Assembly (NCBI RefSeq): GCF_900188005.1
Contig: NZ_FZNR01000004.1
Span: forward strand, 496,001 to 560,000
Direction of reading: 5' to 3'
Length of the DNA stretch: 64,000 nt
Source: Actinoplanes regularis
GTDB taxonomy: Bacteria > Actinomycetota > Actinomycetes > Mycobacteriales > Micromonosporaceae
The translations under genes were made by a program, and so were the position numbers. Below are positions 24,689 through 33,210 of this stretch, piece after piece. The stretch's first letter is position 1. Each line of letters begins with the position of its first letter. The notes beneath the pieces are model-generated. The model was not told where the DNA came from. It saw only the letters and a program-made list of their open reading frames with translations, and ran no database searches.

Positions 24689-25570
24689 ATGAATGACACG
24701 CTCGCCGAAGTCGCCAGCCAGCCCGCCGTGTGGCGGCGGACCGCCGAGCTCGCCGCCCGGGCGAGCCGGGAACTGGGCGCTCCCGGGGAGCGGATGCTCC
24801 TGCTCGGCTGCGGCACCTCGTGGTTCGTCGCGCAGAGCATCGCCGAGCTGCGCGAGAGCGCCGGGCTCGGCGAGACCGACGCGGTCTGCGCCTCCGAATA
24901 CGTGCCGCGCCGGCGCTACGACCGGGTCGTCGCGATCACCCGCTCGGGCACGTCGACCGAGGTGCTCGAGGCGCTGCGCCGGGTTCCGGCGGGCACCCGC
25001 CGGATCGCGGTCACCGCGGTGCGCGGCGAGCCGGTCGACGACCTGACCGACGCGCGGCTGCTGCTGGACTTCGCCGACGAGCGCAGTGTGGTGCAGACCC
25101 GGTTCCCGACGGCGGTGCTGGCGCTCACGCGTACGGCGTACGGGAAGAAAGATCTTGAATTGATCGTCGCCGACGGCGACGCCGCGCTCGCCGCGCCGCT
25201 GCCGGCCGACCCGGCGGAGATCGACCACCTGGTGTTCCTCGGCACCGGATGGACCGTCGGCCTCGCCCACGAAGCCGCGCTGAAGGTCCGCGAGGCGGCC
25301 CAGGCCCACACGGAGTCCTACCCGGCGATGGACTTCCGGCACGGGCCGGTCGCGGTGGCCGGGCCACGCAGCCTGATCTGGTCGCTCGGCGACGTGCCCG
25401 CCGGGCTCGACGAGGTGGCCCGGCGGGCCGGCGCCACCGTGCACCGCGACGACCTCGACCCGCTCGCGCAGCTGGTCCTGCTGCACCGTTTCGCCCTCGC
25501 CCTGGCCGCCCACCGCGGCCTCGACCCCGACCGCCCCCGCCTTCTCACCAGATCCGTGGTCCTCACCTGA
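24689..25570 (+). CDS. SIS-domain sugar isomerase/deaminase (AgaS/FrlB-like)
   Basis: A 293-aa protein with two SIS domains, the fold binding phosphosugars. The first carries LLLGCGTSWFVAQSIAELRE and ITRSGTSTEVLEAL; the second LVFLGTGWTVGLAHEAALKV and MDFRHGPVAV. Relatives include AgaS (galactosamine-6-phosphate deaminase/isomerase) and the GlmS isomerase half. In the tagatose-pathway setting a galactosamine-6-phosphate to tagatose-6-phosphate step is the best inference. The second of two nearby ATGs (24683, 24689) is chosen because the promoter implies a leaderless start there. Confidence 0.85.
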   Translation: MNDTLAEVASQPAVWRRTAELAARASRELGAPGERMLLLGCGTSWFVAQSIAELRESAGLGETDAVCASEYVPRRRYDRVVAITRSGTSTEVLEALRRVPAGTRRIAVTAVRGEPVDDLTDARLLLDFADERSVVQTRFPTAVLALTRTAYGKKDLELIVADGDAALAAPLPADPAEIDHLVFLGTGWTVGLAHEAALKVREAAQAHTESYPAMDFRHGPVAVAGPRSLIWSLGDVPAGLDEVARRAGATVHRDDLDPLAQLVLLHRFALALAAHRGLDPDRPRLLTRSVVLT

Positions 25571-25588
25571 CCGGAGGAGATGCCCGAG

Positions 25589-26887
25589 ATGAAGACCGGC
25601 CTGCTGATCGGCGGCTCGGCCGCCCTGTTGCTGCTGACCGCCTGCATGGGCGGCACGGCCGCCCCCGACAAGGACGCGGCCGCCGGGTGGGACCCGGACG
25701 CCGCCGTCGAGATCACCTGGTGGACCGGGCAGACCGAGGAGGCCGAGAAGGTCGCCGAGCGGCTCGCCGCCGAGTACCACGCCGCCCACCCGAACGTCAC
25801 GATCAGGACCTCGTCGGGCGCGCCGACCACCGACGACCTGCTCACCAAGCTGTCCGCCGGTTTCACCGGCGGCAACTACCCCGACATCTCGTACGCCTAC
25901 GGCAGCTGGGCCGGTGACCTGGGGGCGGGCGGGAAGACCCAGGACCTGACCTCGTACGTGCAGGATCCGTCCTTCAAATGGGAGGAGATGCCGGCGGCGG
26001 CGCGGCAGGTGGCCACCGCGGACGGCAAGGTGATCGGCGTCCCGGCGCTGGTCGACAACATCGCGCTGCTCTACAACCCGGCGCTGTTCGACAAGGCCGG
26101 GGTCGCCTACCCGACCGACCAGTGGTCGTGGGAGGACTTCCGCTCGGCGGCTCGGAAGCTGACCGACCCCGCCAGCAACACCTACGGCACCGCGTACTCG
26201 GTCTCCGGCAGTGAGGACACCACCTGGCACCTGTGGCCGCTGCTCTGGCAGAACGGCGGGCAGATCCTCGACGGCAACAAGCCGGCCTTCAACTCCGACG
26301 CCGGGGTGAAGGCCCTGGAGACGCTGCGGCAGATGGCAGTCGACGACAAGTCGATGTACCTGGACCAGACCGACGAGCGCTACTGGCGGCTGTTCAACAG
26401 CGGACGGATCGCGATGATGATGTCCGGGCCGTGGTCGATGCTGGACGCCAAGGAGGCGAAGCTGAACTACGCCGTGGTGAACCTGCCGGGCGTCGACGGG
26501 GACCACCAGACCGTCTCGGGGCCGGACCTCTGGGTGCTGTTCGACCACGCCGACGCCAACCGGGCCGGTGCGGCGCGCGCCTTCATCACCTGGCTGACCA
26601 GCTCTGCCGTGGACGTGCGATGGAACCTCGCGGTCGGCAACCTGCCGCTGCGGTCGACCGAGAAGGACACCGGAGAGTTCGCGGCCTACGTCAAGGAGTA
26701 CCCGGGCGGGCAGAAGTTCTTCGACAACCTGGCCAACGCCAAGCAGGCCCGACCGACCGTACCCGGTTACGAGGAGCTGTCCCGCAACGTCGGCGACGCG
26801 ATCGCCGCCGTCCTGCAGGGCCGCGCGCAGCCGAAGGCGGCCCTCGACGCCGCCGCCAAGAAGTCCGAGTCCGCCCTGGTGAACTGA
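25589..26887 (+). CDS. Sugar ABC transporter substrate-binding lipoprotein
   Basis: A 432-aa family 1-type extracellular solute-binding protein. The signal peptide MKTGLLIGGSAALLLLTAC ends in a lipobox (LLTAC, Cys19). The body has the usual sugar-binding-protein features: ITWWTGQTEEAEKVAERLAA, IALLYNPALFDKAG, GRIAMMMSGPWSM. The ATG at 25589 is chosen over 25580 because GGAGGA lies at proper spacing only for the former. It probably captures galactosides or amino sugars for the two permeases that follow. Confidence 0.92.
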   Translation: MKTGLLIGGSAALLLLTACMGGTAAPDKDAAAGWDPDAAVEITWWTGQTEEAEKVAERLAAEYHAAHPNVTIRTSSGAPTTDDLLTKLSAGFTGGNYPDISYAYGSWAGDLGAGGKTQDLTSYVQDPSFKWEEMPAAARQVATADGKVIGVPALVDNIALLYNPALFDKAGVAYPTDQWSWEDFRSAARKLTDPASNTYGTAYSVSGSEDTTWHLWPLLWQNGGQILDGNKPAFNSDAGVKALETLRQMAVDDKSMYLDQTDERYWRLFNSGRIAMMMSGPWSMLDAKEAKLNYAVVNLPGVDGDHQTVSGPDLWVLFDHADANRAGAARAFITWLTSSAVDVRWNLAVGNLPLRSTEKDTGEFAAYVKEYPGGQKFFDNLANAKQARPTVPGYEELSRNVGDAIAAVLQGRAQPKAALDAAAKKSESALVN

Positions 26888-27807
26888 TGGCCGGAGTCAC
26901 CTTCGCGCTCGCCCGGCCGCTCGCCGCGCCGAGGGCCAGGCGGCGCCTCGATCTGACCGGCTGGGCCTTCGCCGGGCCCGCCACCCTGGTCGTCGTCGGG
27001 CTCTCGCTCTTCCCGGCGGTGTGGGCGTTCTTCATCTCCCGCGCCAAGTGGAACGGCGTCGCGCCCGGCGTCCCGGTCGGCTGGGGCAACTACCAGCGGC
27101 TCGTCCAGGATCCGGACCTGCTCGCCGCGGCCCGGCACACCCTGCTGCTCACCGTCCTCTTCGTACCCGCCTCGATCATCCTGGGCATCGTCGTGGCGAT
27201 CGCGCTCAACCAGAAGATCCGGCTCATCGGGTTCTACCGGACCTGCATCTTCGTGCCGTACGTCGCCTCCGCGGCGGCCACCGGCATCCTCGCCACGTTC
27301 GTCTTCAACCCGCAGTTCGGCGCGGCCGACGAGGTGTTGCGGCGCCTGGGCGTGCCGGCCCAGCAGTTCCTGGAGAGCCCGTCCCAGGCGCTCTTCGTGA
27401 TCGTCCTGATCGCGCTCTGGGGCGAGGTCGGCTTCACCACCGTCGTCTACCTGGCCGCGCTCCAGGACATCCCGCGCGAGCTGGTGGAGGCGGCGACGAT
27501 GGACGGCGCCGGGCGGTGGCGGGTGTTCCGCCACGTCACGCTCCCCGAGCTGCGCCCGGTGACGGTCTTCGCCGCGGTCTGGCAGACCATCACCGCGGTG
27601 CAGCTGTTCGACCTGATCTACACGACCACCCGGGGCGGGCCGCTAAACAGCACCCAGACGATCGTCTACTACATCTACGAGCTGGCATTTCAGACCCAGC
27701 GACTGGGGTACGGCGCGGCCGCCGCGTACCTGCTGTTCGTGGTGACGCTGCTGCTCACCCTGGGGATCATCTGGTACAGCCGACGGCGTGGCTCGGAGGT
27801 GTTCTAG
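26887..27807 (+). CDS. Sugar ABC transporter permease, MalF/UgpA-type
   Basis: A 306-aa permease with six membrane segments, the first at about residues 26-48 (WAFAGPATLVVVGLSLFP). The EAA loop contacting the ATPase is EAATMDGAGRWRVFRHVTLP. Its start overlaps the binding-protein stop by one base (TGATG). No ATPase gene is present in the cluster, so a shared MsiK-type ATPase encoded elsewhere is expected. Confidence 0.93.
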   Translation: MAGVTFALARPLAAPRARRRLDLTGWAFAGPATLVVVGLSLFPAVWAFFISRAKWNGVAPGVPVGWGNYQRLVQDPDLLAAARHTLLLTVLFVPASIILGIVVAIALNQKIRLIGFYRTCIFVPYVASAAATGILATFVFNPQFGAADEVLRRLGVPAQQFLESPSQALFVIVLIALWGEVGFTTVVYLAALQDIPRELVEAATMDGAGRWRVFRHVTLPELRPVTVFAAVWQTITAVQLFDLIYTTTRGGPLNSTQTIVYYIYELAFQTQRLGYGAAAAYLLFVVTLLLTLGIIWYSRRRGSEVF

Positions 27808-27809
27808 CG

Positions 27810-28628
27810 ATGCGGAAACTCCCGTTCAGCCCGTGGCATCTGCTGCTGATGCCGCTCGCGCTGCTGTTCGTACTGCCGCTGGTCCAGATGGTGCTCACCT
27901 CGTTCATGAGCAACGCGGAGATCAACCAGTTCCCGCCGAAGCTGATCCCGAGCAGCCTGCACCTCTCGGGCTGGCGGGCCCTGCTCGCCGAGACGTCGGC
28001 ACCGCGCTGGCTGCTGAACTCGATCATCGTCTCCGCCGTCTCGGTCACCGCGCACCTGGCGCTCTGCTCCACCGCCGGCTACGGCTTCGCCCGTCTCAGG
28101 TTCGCCGGCCGCGGCGTGGCGTTCCTGGCCGTCGTCGCCACCGTGATGATCCCGATCCAGCTGCTGATGATCCCGACCTACCTGATGTTCGCCCGGATCG
28201 GCATCATCGACACCCTCGCGGCGGCGTTCGTGCCCTGGCTGGCGTCGGCGTTCGGCATCTTCCTGATGCGCCAGTTCTTTCTGTCCCTGCCCGCCGAACT
28301 GGAGGAGGCGGCGCTGATCGACGGCTGCGGGCGCTGGCGGACGTTCCGCAGCATCGTGCTTCCGCTGGCCCGGCCGGCGCTGGCGACCCTTGCCGTGTTC
28401 ACCCTGCTCTCCAGCTGGAACGACCTGCTCTGGCCGTTGATCGCGATCTCCGACGACAGCCGGTTCACGTTGCAGGTCGGGCTGGCCGGGTTCCAGGGCA
28501 CCCGGCACACCGAATGGTCGCAGTTGATGGCGGGCAACGTGCTGGCCACGATGCCGCTGATCCTGGCGTTTCTGCTGGCCCAGCGTCGCTTCGTCGCCAC
28601 GATGAGCCTGACCGGCCTGAAAGGTTAG
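27810..28628 (+). CDS. Sugar ABC transporter permease, MalG/UgpE-type
   Basis: A 272-aa permease with six membrane helices and the EAA loop EAALIDGCGRWRTFRSIVLP. It starts 2 bp after the MalF-type gene and forms the second half of the translocation channel. Its TAG stop overlaps the TAA of the convergent PfkB kinase gene. Confidence 0.93.
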   Translation: MRKLPFSPWHLLLMPLALLFVLPLVQMVLTSFMSNAEINQFPPKLIPSSLHLSGWRALLAETSAPRWLLNSIIVSAVSVTAHLALCSTAGYGFARLRFAGRGVAFLAVVATVMIPIQLLMIPTYLMFARIGIIDTLAAAFVPWLASAFGIFLMRQFFLSLPAELEEAALIDGCGRWRTFRSIVLPLARPALATLAVFTLLSSWNDLLWPLIAISDDSRFTLQVGLAGFQGTRHTEWSQLMAGNVLATMPLILAFLLAQRRFVATMSLTGLKG

Positions 28629-29518
28629 TCCGCGAAGTCGTCAAGGGTGGGCTGGGCGGCGGTGCCGCCGGCCGCGCGCGTGCTCAGCGAGCCGGCCGCG
28701 GCCGCCCAGGCCACCGCCTCCCGCACCGAGCGGCCGGAGAGGCAGGCGGCGAGGAAACCGGCGTTGAAGCTGTCCCCGGCACCGACCGCGTCGACCACCT
28801 CGACCGGGCGGGCCGGCGCGGTGGACTCGCCCCCCGGCCACCAGGCCCGGGCGCCGCGGATCCCGTCCTTCATCACCACGATCGTGCCGGCGGCCACCAG
28901 CTTCTCCGGGCCGTCTCCGCCCGTGATCGCGTGCAGTTCGGCGGAGTTGGGCAGGAACACGTCGGTGTGCGGGAGGATCTCCGGGACCCAGTCCCAGCGC
29001 TCGGCCGGATCCCAGTTCGTGTCCAGGGAGGTGGTCAGCCCCAGCTCCCGGGCGCGGGCGAAGACCGGGGCCAGGCCCTCGGCGAGGTCCGGCTGCAGGT
29101 AGAGCGACGCGACGTGGACGTGCCGGGCGCGGCCGAGCAGAGCATCGGTGACGTCGGCGGGGCGCAGGGCGGCGATGGTCCCGGGCAGGGTGAGCATGGC
29201 GCGGTCGTCCGCCTCGTTGAGGATCACGGTCAGGCCGGTGGGGACGCCGGCGGCCGGTGCGGTGATGATCCGTACGTTCCGGGCCCTCAGCTGGTCGCGG
29301 ACGATCTCGCCGAAGAGGTCGTCCCCGATGGCGGTGAGCAGGGCGGTCCGCAGCCCGAGCCGGGCGCACCCGGTCGCGGTGATCGCCGCGGAGCCGCCGA
29401 GCACGAGGTCGGCGCCGGTCAGCAGCTGCTCCTGCTGGCCGAAGCGCGGGCGCACGTCGCCGCGCAGCACCAGATCCGGGTTGGCGTCGCCGACCACCAG
29501 CACGTCAAATTCCCGCAT
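28625..29518 (-). CDS. PfkB-family carbohydrate kinase
   Basis: A 297-aa ribokinase-type sugar kinase. The N-terminal VVGDANPDLVLRGDV and the di-Gly substrate site LVLGGSAAITA are seen. The C-terminal PfkB signature is VVDAVGAGDSFNAGFLAACL, containing the catalytic Asp. The start at 29518 is chosen because GGAGG lies five bases upstream; an in-frame ATG 12 bases earlier overlaps that site. It is divergent from the tagatose-6-phosphate kinase gene and convergent with the permease. The substrate is probably a monosaccharide released by the GH4 enzyme. Confidence 0.88.
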   Translation of the reverse strand: MREFDVLVVGDANPDLVLRGDVRPRFGQQEQLLTGADLVLGGSAAITATGCARLGLRTALLTAIGDDLFGEIVRDQLRARNVRIITAPAAGVPTGLTVILNEADDRAMLTLPGTIAALRPADVTDALLGRARHVHVASLYLQPDLAEGLAPVFARARELGLTTSLDTNWDPAERWDWVPEILPHTDVFLPNSAELHAITGGDGPEKLVAAGTIVVMKDGIRGARAWWPGGESTAPARPVEVVDAVGAGDSFNAGFLAACLSGRSVREAVAWAAAAGSLSTRAAGGTAAQPTLDDFAD

Positions 29519-29576
29519 CCACGCCTCCAATGCTCATATGGACAGTCCAGATGCACGATACGCGCACGAACCTCTA

Positions 29577-29605
29577 TTGACACTGCTCGTTCGCTCAGTT
29601 TCAAT
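29577..29605 (+). promoter_or_regulatory. Promoter of the kinase-aldolase pair with GCTCGTT in the spacer
   Basis: TTGACA (29577-29582), a 17-bp spacer and TTCAAT (29600-29605) form a reasonable vegetative promoter about 105 bp upstream of the kinase ATG. The spacer contains GCTCGTT at 29585-29591, the same core as in the SIS-gene operator, which suggests common control by the DeoR-type repressor. Confidence 0.55.
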
Positions 29606-29709
29606 CGAGCCAGCCGATCATCGCCCAGCCGGTACCCAGTCCGGCAACCGTTCGCCAGGGCTCTGCCTGCAGCCCGAGGCGGGGCAGATCCTCTCCGCGG
29701 AAGCCCGAC

Positions 29710-30600
29710 ATGATCGTCACCGTCACCCTCAATCCCGCGCTCGACCTGACCTATCCGGTCGACGCCCTCGTCCCGCACCGCACGCACCGGATCACCGAGG
29801 TGGCCGAACGCGCCGGCGGCAAGGGCCTCAACGTCGCCCGGGTGCTGCACGCGCTCGGCGAACCCGTACTGGCCACCGGGCTGCTCGGCGGACCGACCGG
29901 GGACGTCGTCGCCGGGCTGCTGGAGGCCGACGGGGTGCCGGACTCGTTCACCCGGATCGCCGGCGACACCCGGCGGACCGTCGCGGTCGTCGACCAGGTC
30001 GACGCGACCGGCTTCTGGGAACCCGGGCCGGTGGTCCCGGCCGCGGAATGGTCGCGGTTCGTCGCTCACTTCCGCGGTCTGATCGGCGAGGCCTCCGTGG
30101 TCACGCTCTGCGGGTCGCTCCCGCCGGGAATACCGATCGACGCGTACGCCGTACTGGCGCGCGTGGCGGCCTCGGCGGGCGTGCCGGTCCTGCTGGACAC
30201 GAGCGGTCCCGCGCTCCGGGCGGGTCTGGCCGCCGGCCCGGCGATCGCCAAGCCGAACGCCGCCGAGCTGGCGGCGCTGGACCCCGACTGGAACGCGGCC
30301 ACGCTGCGGGCTCTGACCAGCGGTTCCGTCGTCGTCACCGACGGGGCGGCGGGACTACGCGCGATCACGCCGGACGCGGAGTTCCGATGTGTACCGCCGG
30401 TTCCGGTCACCGGGAATCCGACCGGGGCCGGGGATGCCTGCGCGGCGGCGCTGGCCCGAGGTCTGCGGGACGGGACCGAGTGGCCCGGGATGCTGGCCGA
30501 CGCCGTCGCGCTGGGGGCGGCGGCGGTGGCCAGCCCGGTCGCCGGAGCCTTCGACCCGGGCGTCTACCGGGAGCTGCGGTCCGGGATCGGCACATGCTGA
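29710..30600 (+). CDS. Tagatose-6-phosphate/1-phosphofructokinase-type kinase
   Basis: A 296-aa PfkB kinase of the FruK/LacC branch. It begins VTVTLNPALDLTYPVD, typical of this branch, followed by ERAGGKGLNVARVL, LCGSLPPGIP, KPNAAELA and the anion-hole signature PTGAGDACAAALARGL. Coupling with a tagatose-bisphosphate-type aldolase by a 7-bp overlap favours tagatose-6-phosphate over fructose-1-phosphate as substrate. Confidence 0.87.
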   Translation: MIVTVTLNPALDLTYPVDALVPHRTHRITEVAERAGGKGLNVARVLHALGEPVLATGLLGGPTGDVVAGLLEADGVPDSFTRIAGDTRRTVAVVDQVDATGFWEPGPVVPAAEWSRFVAHFRGLIGEASVVTLCGSLPPGIPIDAYAVLARVAASAGVPVLLDTSGPALRAGLAAGPAIAKPNAAELAALDPDWNAATLRALTSGSVVVTDGAAGLRAITPDAEFRCVPPVPVTGNPTGAGDACAAALARGLRDGTEWPGMLADAVALGAAAVASPVAGAFDPGVYRELRSGIGTC

Positions 30601-31442
30601 CCCCGACCGGTGAACTGGTCGCGGACGTGCGGGCCCGGGGCGGCGCGGCCTGCGCGTTCAACGTGATCACCGTGGAGCACGCGGAGGCGATCGTCACCGG
30701 CGCGGAGGCGGCCGGGTGCCCGGTGATCCTGCAGATCAGCGAGAACGCGGTGCGTTTCCACCACGGGCGGCTGGCCCCGATCGCCGCCGCGGCGCGGGCC
30801 GTCGCCGTCGCCGCCGGCGTGCCGGTCGCGCTGCACCTGGACCACATCGAGTCGGCCGAACTGCTGGAGCAGGCCGCGCCTAACGGCTTCGGCTCGGTCA
30901 TGTTCGATGCGTCCAGACTGCCGTACGAGGCAAACGTCGTGGCGACCGCGCGGGCCGCCGCGGCCTGTCACGCCGCGGGCCTCTGGGTCGAGAGCGAACT
31001 CGGCGAGGTCGGAGGCAAGGACGGCGCACACGCGCCGGGCGTCCGGACCGATCCGGCGGAGGCGGCCGCCTTCGTCGCCGCGACCGGGGTCGACGCGCTC
31101 GCCGCCGCGGTGGGCTCGTCGCACGCGATGCGGGAGCGCACGGCCCGGCTCGATCAGGACCTGATCGTCCGGCTGCGGGAAGCGGTCGGCGTGCCGCTGG
31201 TGCTGCACGGGTCGTCGGGGGTGCCGGATGCGGAACTGGTCGCTGCGGTGCGGGCCGGCATGGTCAAAATCAACATCGGGACCGCCCTCAACAACGCGTT
31301 CACCGGCGCGGTGCGGGCGACTCTGGACGATCGGCCGGACCTGATCGATCCCCGGCGCTACCTGACCCCGGCCCGCGCCGCGATGGCCACAACGGTCACC
31401 GCGGCGCTGCGCCTGCTGACGCCGGTGTTGTATCCGGAATAA
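30594..31442 (+). CDS. Class II ketose-bisphosphate aldolase (tagatose type)
   Basis: A 282-aa zinc-dependent aldolase of the GatY/KbaY/FbaA family. Zinc- and phosphate-site segments are visible: AFNVITVEHAEAI, VALHLDHIES (Zn His), GSVMFDASRLPYEANV, ESELGEVGG, LVLHGSSGVPD (Zn His) and VKINIGTAL. It splits tagatose-1,6-bisphosphate or fructose-1,6-bisphosphate to trioses. It overlaps the kinase gene by 7 bp and completes the tagatose pathway of the island. Confidence 0.88.
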   Translation: MLTPTGELVADVRARGGAACAFNVITVEHAEAIVTGAEAAGCPVILQISENAVRFHHGRLAPIAAAARAVAVAAGVPVALHLDHIESAELLEQAAPNGFGSVMFDASRLPYEANVVATARAAAACHAAGLWVESELGEVGGKDGAHAPGVRTDPAEAAAFVAATGVDALAAAVGSSHAMRERTARLDQDLIVRLREAVGVPLVLHGSSGVPDAELVAAVRAGMVKINIGTALNNAFTGAVRATLDDRPDLIDPRRYLTPARAAMATTVTAALRLLTPVLYPE

Positions 31443-31449
31443 TCCTCGG

Positions 31450-32805
31450 GTGCCTTCTATCTATGACGTCGCCACCTGGGAGCCGGTGCTCCGGATCGTC
31501 CGCGCCGGGCTCGCCGAGGGTGGCTTCTACGCGGGTTTCGCCAGTCGCGGTGCGGCCAGCTTGCCGGGGCCGGCGCCGGTTCCGCGGAACGGCCGGGCCC
31601 TGCTGGTGGAAGACATGCGGGAGCAGTGGGACGCGCTGCAGTCGCTGCAGTCCGCGCTGGCGGCCGATGGCCTCGAACTCATCTCGTACCTGGTGGAGGA
31701 GTCGGCGCTGCACCTGTTCATCCCCGGTCCCGCGGTGGAGCCGGGCCCCGGCGCCCACCCGGGCGCGCTTCTGCTGGTCGAGGGCGCGGTCCCGGAGCCC
31801 TGGCGTCGGCTCCCCGATCCGGCGCCCGGCTCGGCGCCGGCACCCACCGCCGATCCGGTCCTGCTGGAGCGCGTGTTGCGGGAGCGGCTTGCGTCGTCCA
31901 TCGGCGCGTCCGAGGCGGAGATCGCCGCGGCGGAGGCTCAGCTCGGGGTCGCCCTACCGGAGGAGCTCAAGGCGGTCTACCGGGTGACGCGAGCGCGATG
32001 GGAGGACTACGGCGACGACTACGACGCCTCGGACCGACAGGCCAGGGCGGTCGGCTGCGAGCTCTACCCGATCGACGGGCTGTCCATCGTGGACGCGGCC
32101 GCGCGACCGGCCCCGTGGGCGGCCGCGGCGAGGGAGGCCGCCGTCACCGCACCCGGCGCCGAGGTGCAGGGACTGGCCGGCTCACCCGGCTGGATCGCCT
32201 TCGGTGGCACCGGTGGCGGCGACCATTACGCGATCGACCTGACCCCCGGCCCGGGCGGCCACCTGGGCCAGGTGATCCTGATCGACCATGAGCAGTACGT
32301 CGGAGCCTCGCTGGTCGCCTCGTCGCTGACCGATTTTGTGCAGGGCCGCCGGGTGGACCCGCCTGCGGACCGCGCCGGGGCGCCGGTTGTGGCGCACGTC
32401 AACAGTGCGCATTCGACCAGTATCGAGGCGGCCGTGCACCCCGATCTGGAAGTTCTGAACATCGGCTTCTGGAACGGTGAGCCGCTCCGTCTCGCTCCGC
32501 TCGCGGGGCTGCCACGGCTGCGGACGCTCACCGTGCAGCCGGGCGCCCTCGCCGATCCGCTGGAGATCGCCGGCCTGACCCGCCTGGAATACCTCAGCCT
32601 GGGACTCGCCGAATGGCGGACCCTGCTGGACGCCGGGGCGGTGCCGCGCACCCTGGCCGCGGCCGGCTTCGAGCTGCGCAATGGCCAGCACCCGATCCCG
32701 GTCGTGGAGATCGCCAACGAGCTGCTCGCACTCTGGGACCGGCCGCTGATCACCCAGGTCACTCTCGGCGCTCAGGCCGACGGGCTCGTACCGGGGAGGG
32801 GATGA
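31450..32805 (+). CDS. SMI1/KNR4-family protein
   Basis: A 451-aa protein with an SMI1/KNR4-like fold in residues 150-300: EAEIAAAEAQLGVALPEELK at the start, WIAFGGTGGGDHYAIDL in the middle and VASSLTDFVQGR at the end. The N-terminal 140 residues and the last 150, which hold a short leucine-rich-like stretch (LAGLPRLRTLTVQPG, LEIAGLTRLEYLSL), are not recognised. In bacteria this fold often serves as an immunity protein against polymorphic toxins, but no toxin gene is adjacent. Start GTG at 31450, 8 bp after the aldolase. Confidence 0.8.
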   Translation: MPSIYDVATWEPVLRIVRAGLAEGGFYAGFASRGAASLPGPAPVPRNGRALLVEDMREQWDALQSLQSALAADGLELISYLVEESALHLFIPGPAVEPGPGAHPGALLLVEGAVPEPWRRLPDPAPGSAPAPTADPVLLERVLRERLASSIGASEAEIAAAEAQLGVALPEELKAVYRVTRARWEDYGDDYDASDRQARAVGCELYPIDGLSIVDAAARPAPWAAAAREAAVTAPGAEVQGLAGSPGWIAFGGTGGGDHYAIDLTPGPGGHLGQVILIDHEQYVGASLVASSLTDFVQGRRVDPPADRAGAPVVAHVNSAHSTSIEAAVHPDLEVLNIGFWNGEPLRLAPLAGLPRLRTLTVQPGALADPLEIAGLTRLEYLSLGLAEWRTLLDAGAVPRTLAAAGFELRNGQHPIPVVEIANELLALWDRPLITQVTLGAQADGLVPGRG

Positions 32806-32812
32806 TCCAGGG

Positions 32813-33097
32813 GTGGAAGCTCACCTGAGCCCGACCGTGCTCGACGGCGGGGACCGTCGCTGCGTGGTGCTGCTGATCGAGCTGCGGCGCCTGATCGCGA
32901 CGCTGCCGCCGGGCGCGGTGGTGCACCTGATCGCCATGGATCCGGCGGCACCCCTGGACCTGCCGGCCTGGTGCCACCTGACCGGGCACACCTATCTCGG
33001 GCCGGTTCCGGGAGATCGGCCCACCTACGGGGTCGAGGTCGCGGCGGGCGCCAGGCCCACCGACGCCGATCGCCCGTGGCGCCCCGCCACGGCGTGA
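32813..33097 (+). CDS. TusA-like sulfurtransferase-family small protein
   Basis: A 94-aa protein matching an actinobacterial TusA-like group: LDGGDRRCVVLLIELRRLI and the C-terminal APLDLPAWCHLTGHTYLGP. TusA proteins pass persulfide sulfur using a CPxP cysteine. Here the first Cys is kept (GDRRC) but the following Pro-x-Pro is missing, so persulfide relay is uncertain. GTG start at 32813 after GGGGAGGGG, 8 bp downstream of the SMI1-type gene. Confidence 0.72.
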   Translation: MEAHLSPTVLDGGDRRCVVLLIELRRLIATLPPGAVVHLIAMDPAAPLDLPAWCHLTGHTYLGPVPGDRPTYGVEVAAGARPTDADRPWRPATA

Positions 33098-33210
33098 GCC
33101 GCCGGTCCGGTTGAGGGGACGGAAACCGGACATACCCGATGGAGGGTGCTGGCGTGGATCATTGAGGGTGAATGGTCACCCTTCTTCGGCCCCGAGGATG
33201 TGCGATATCC

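Noticed and set aside
22976..26548. 1190-codon antisense frame opposite the GH4, SIS and binding-protein genes
   Set aside because: Sequence is compositionally biased with no recognisable domain, while the plus strand carries clear families throughout.
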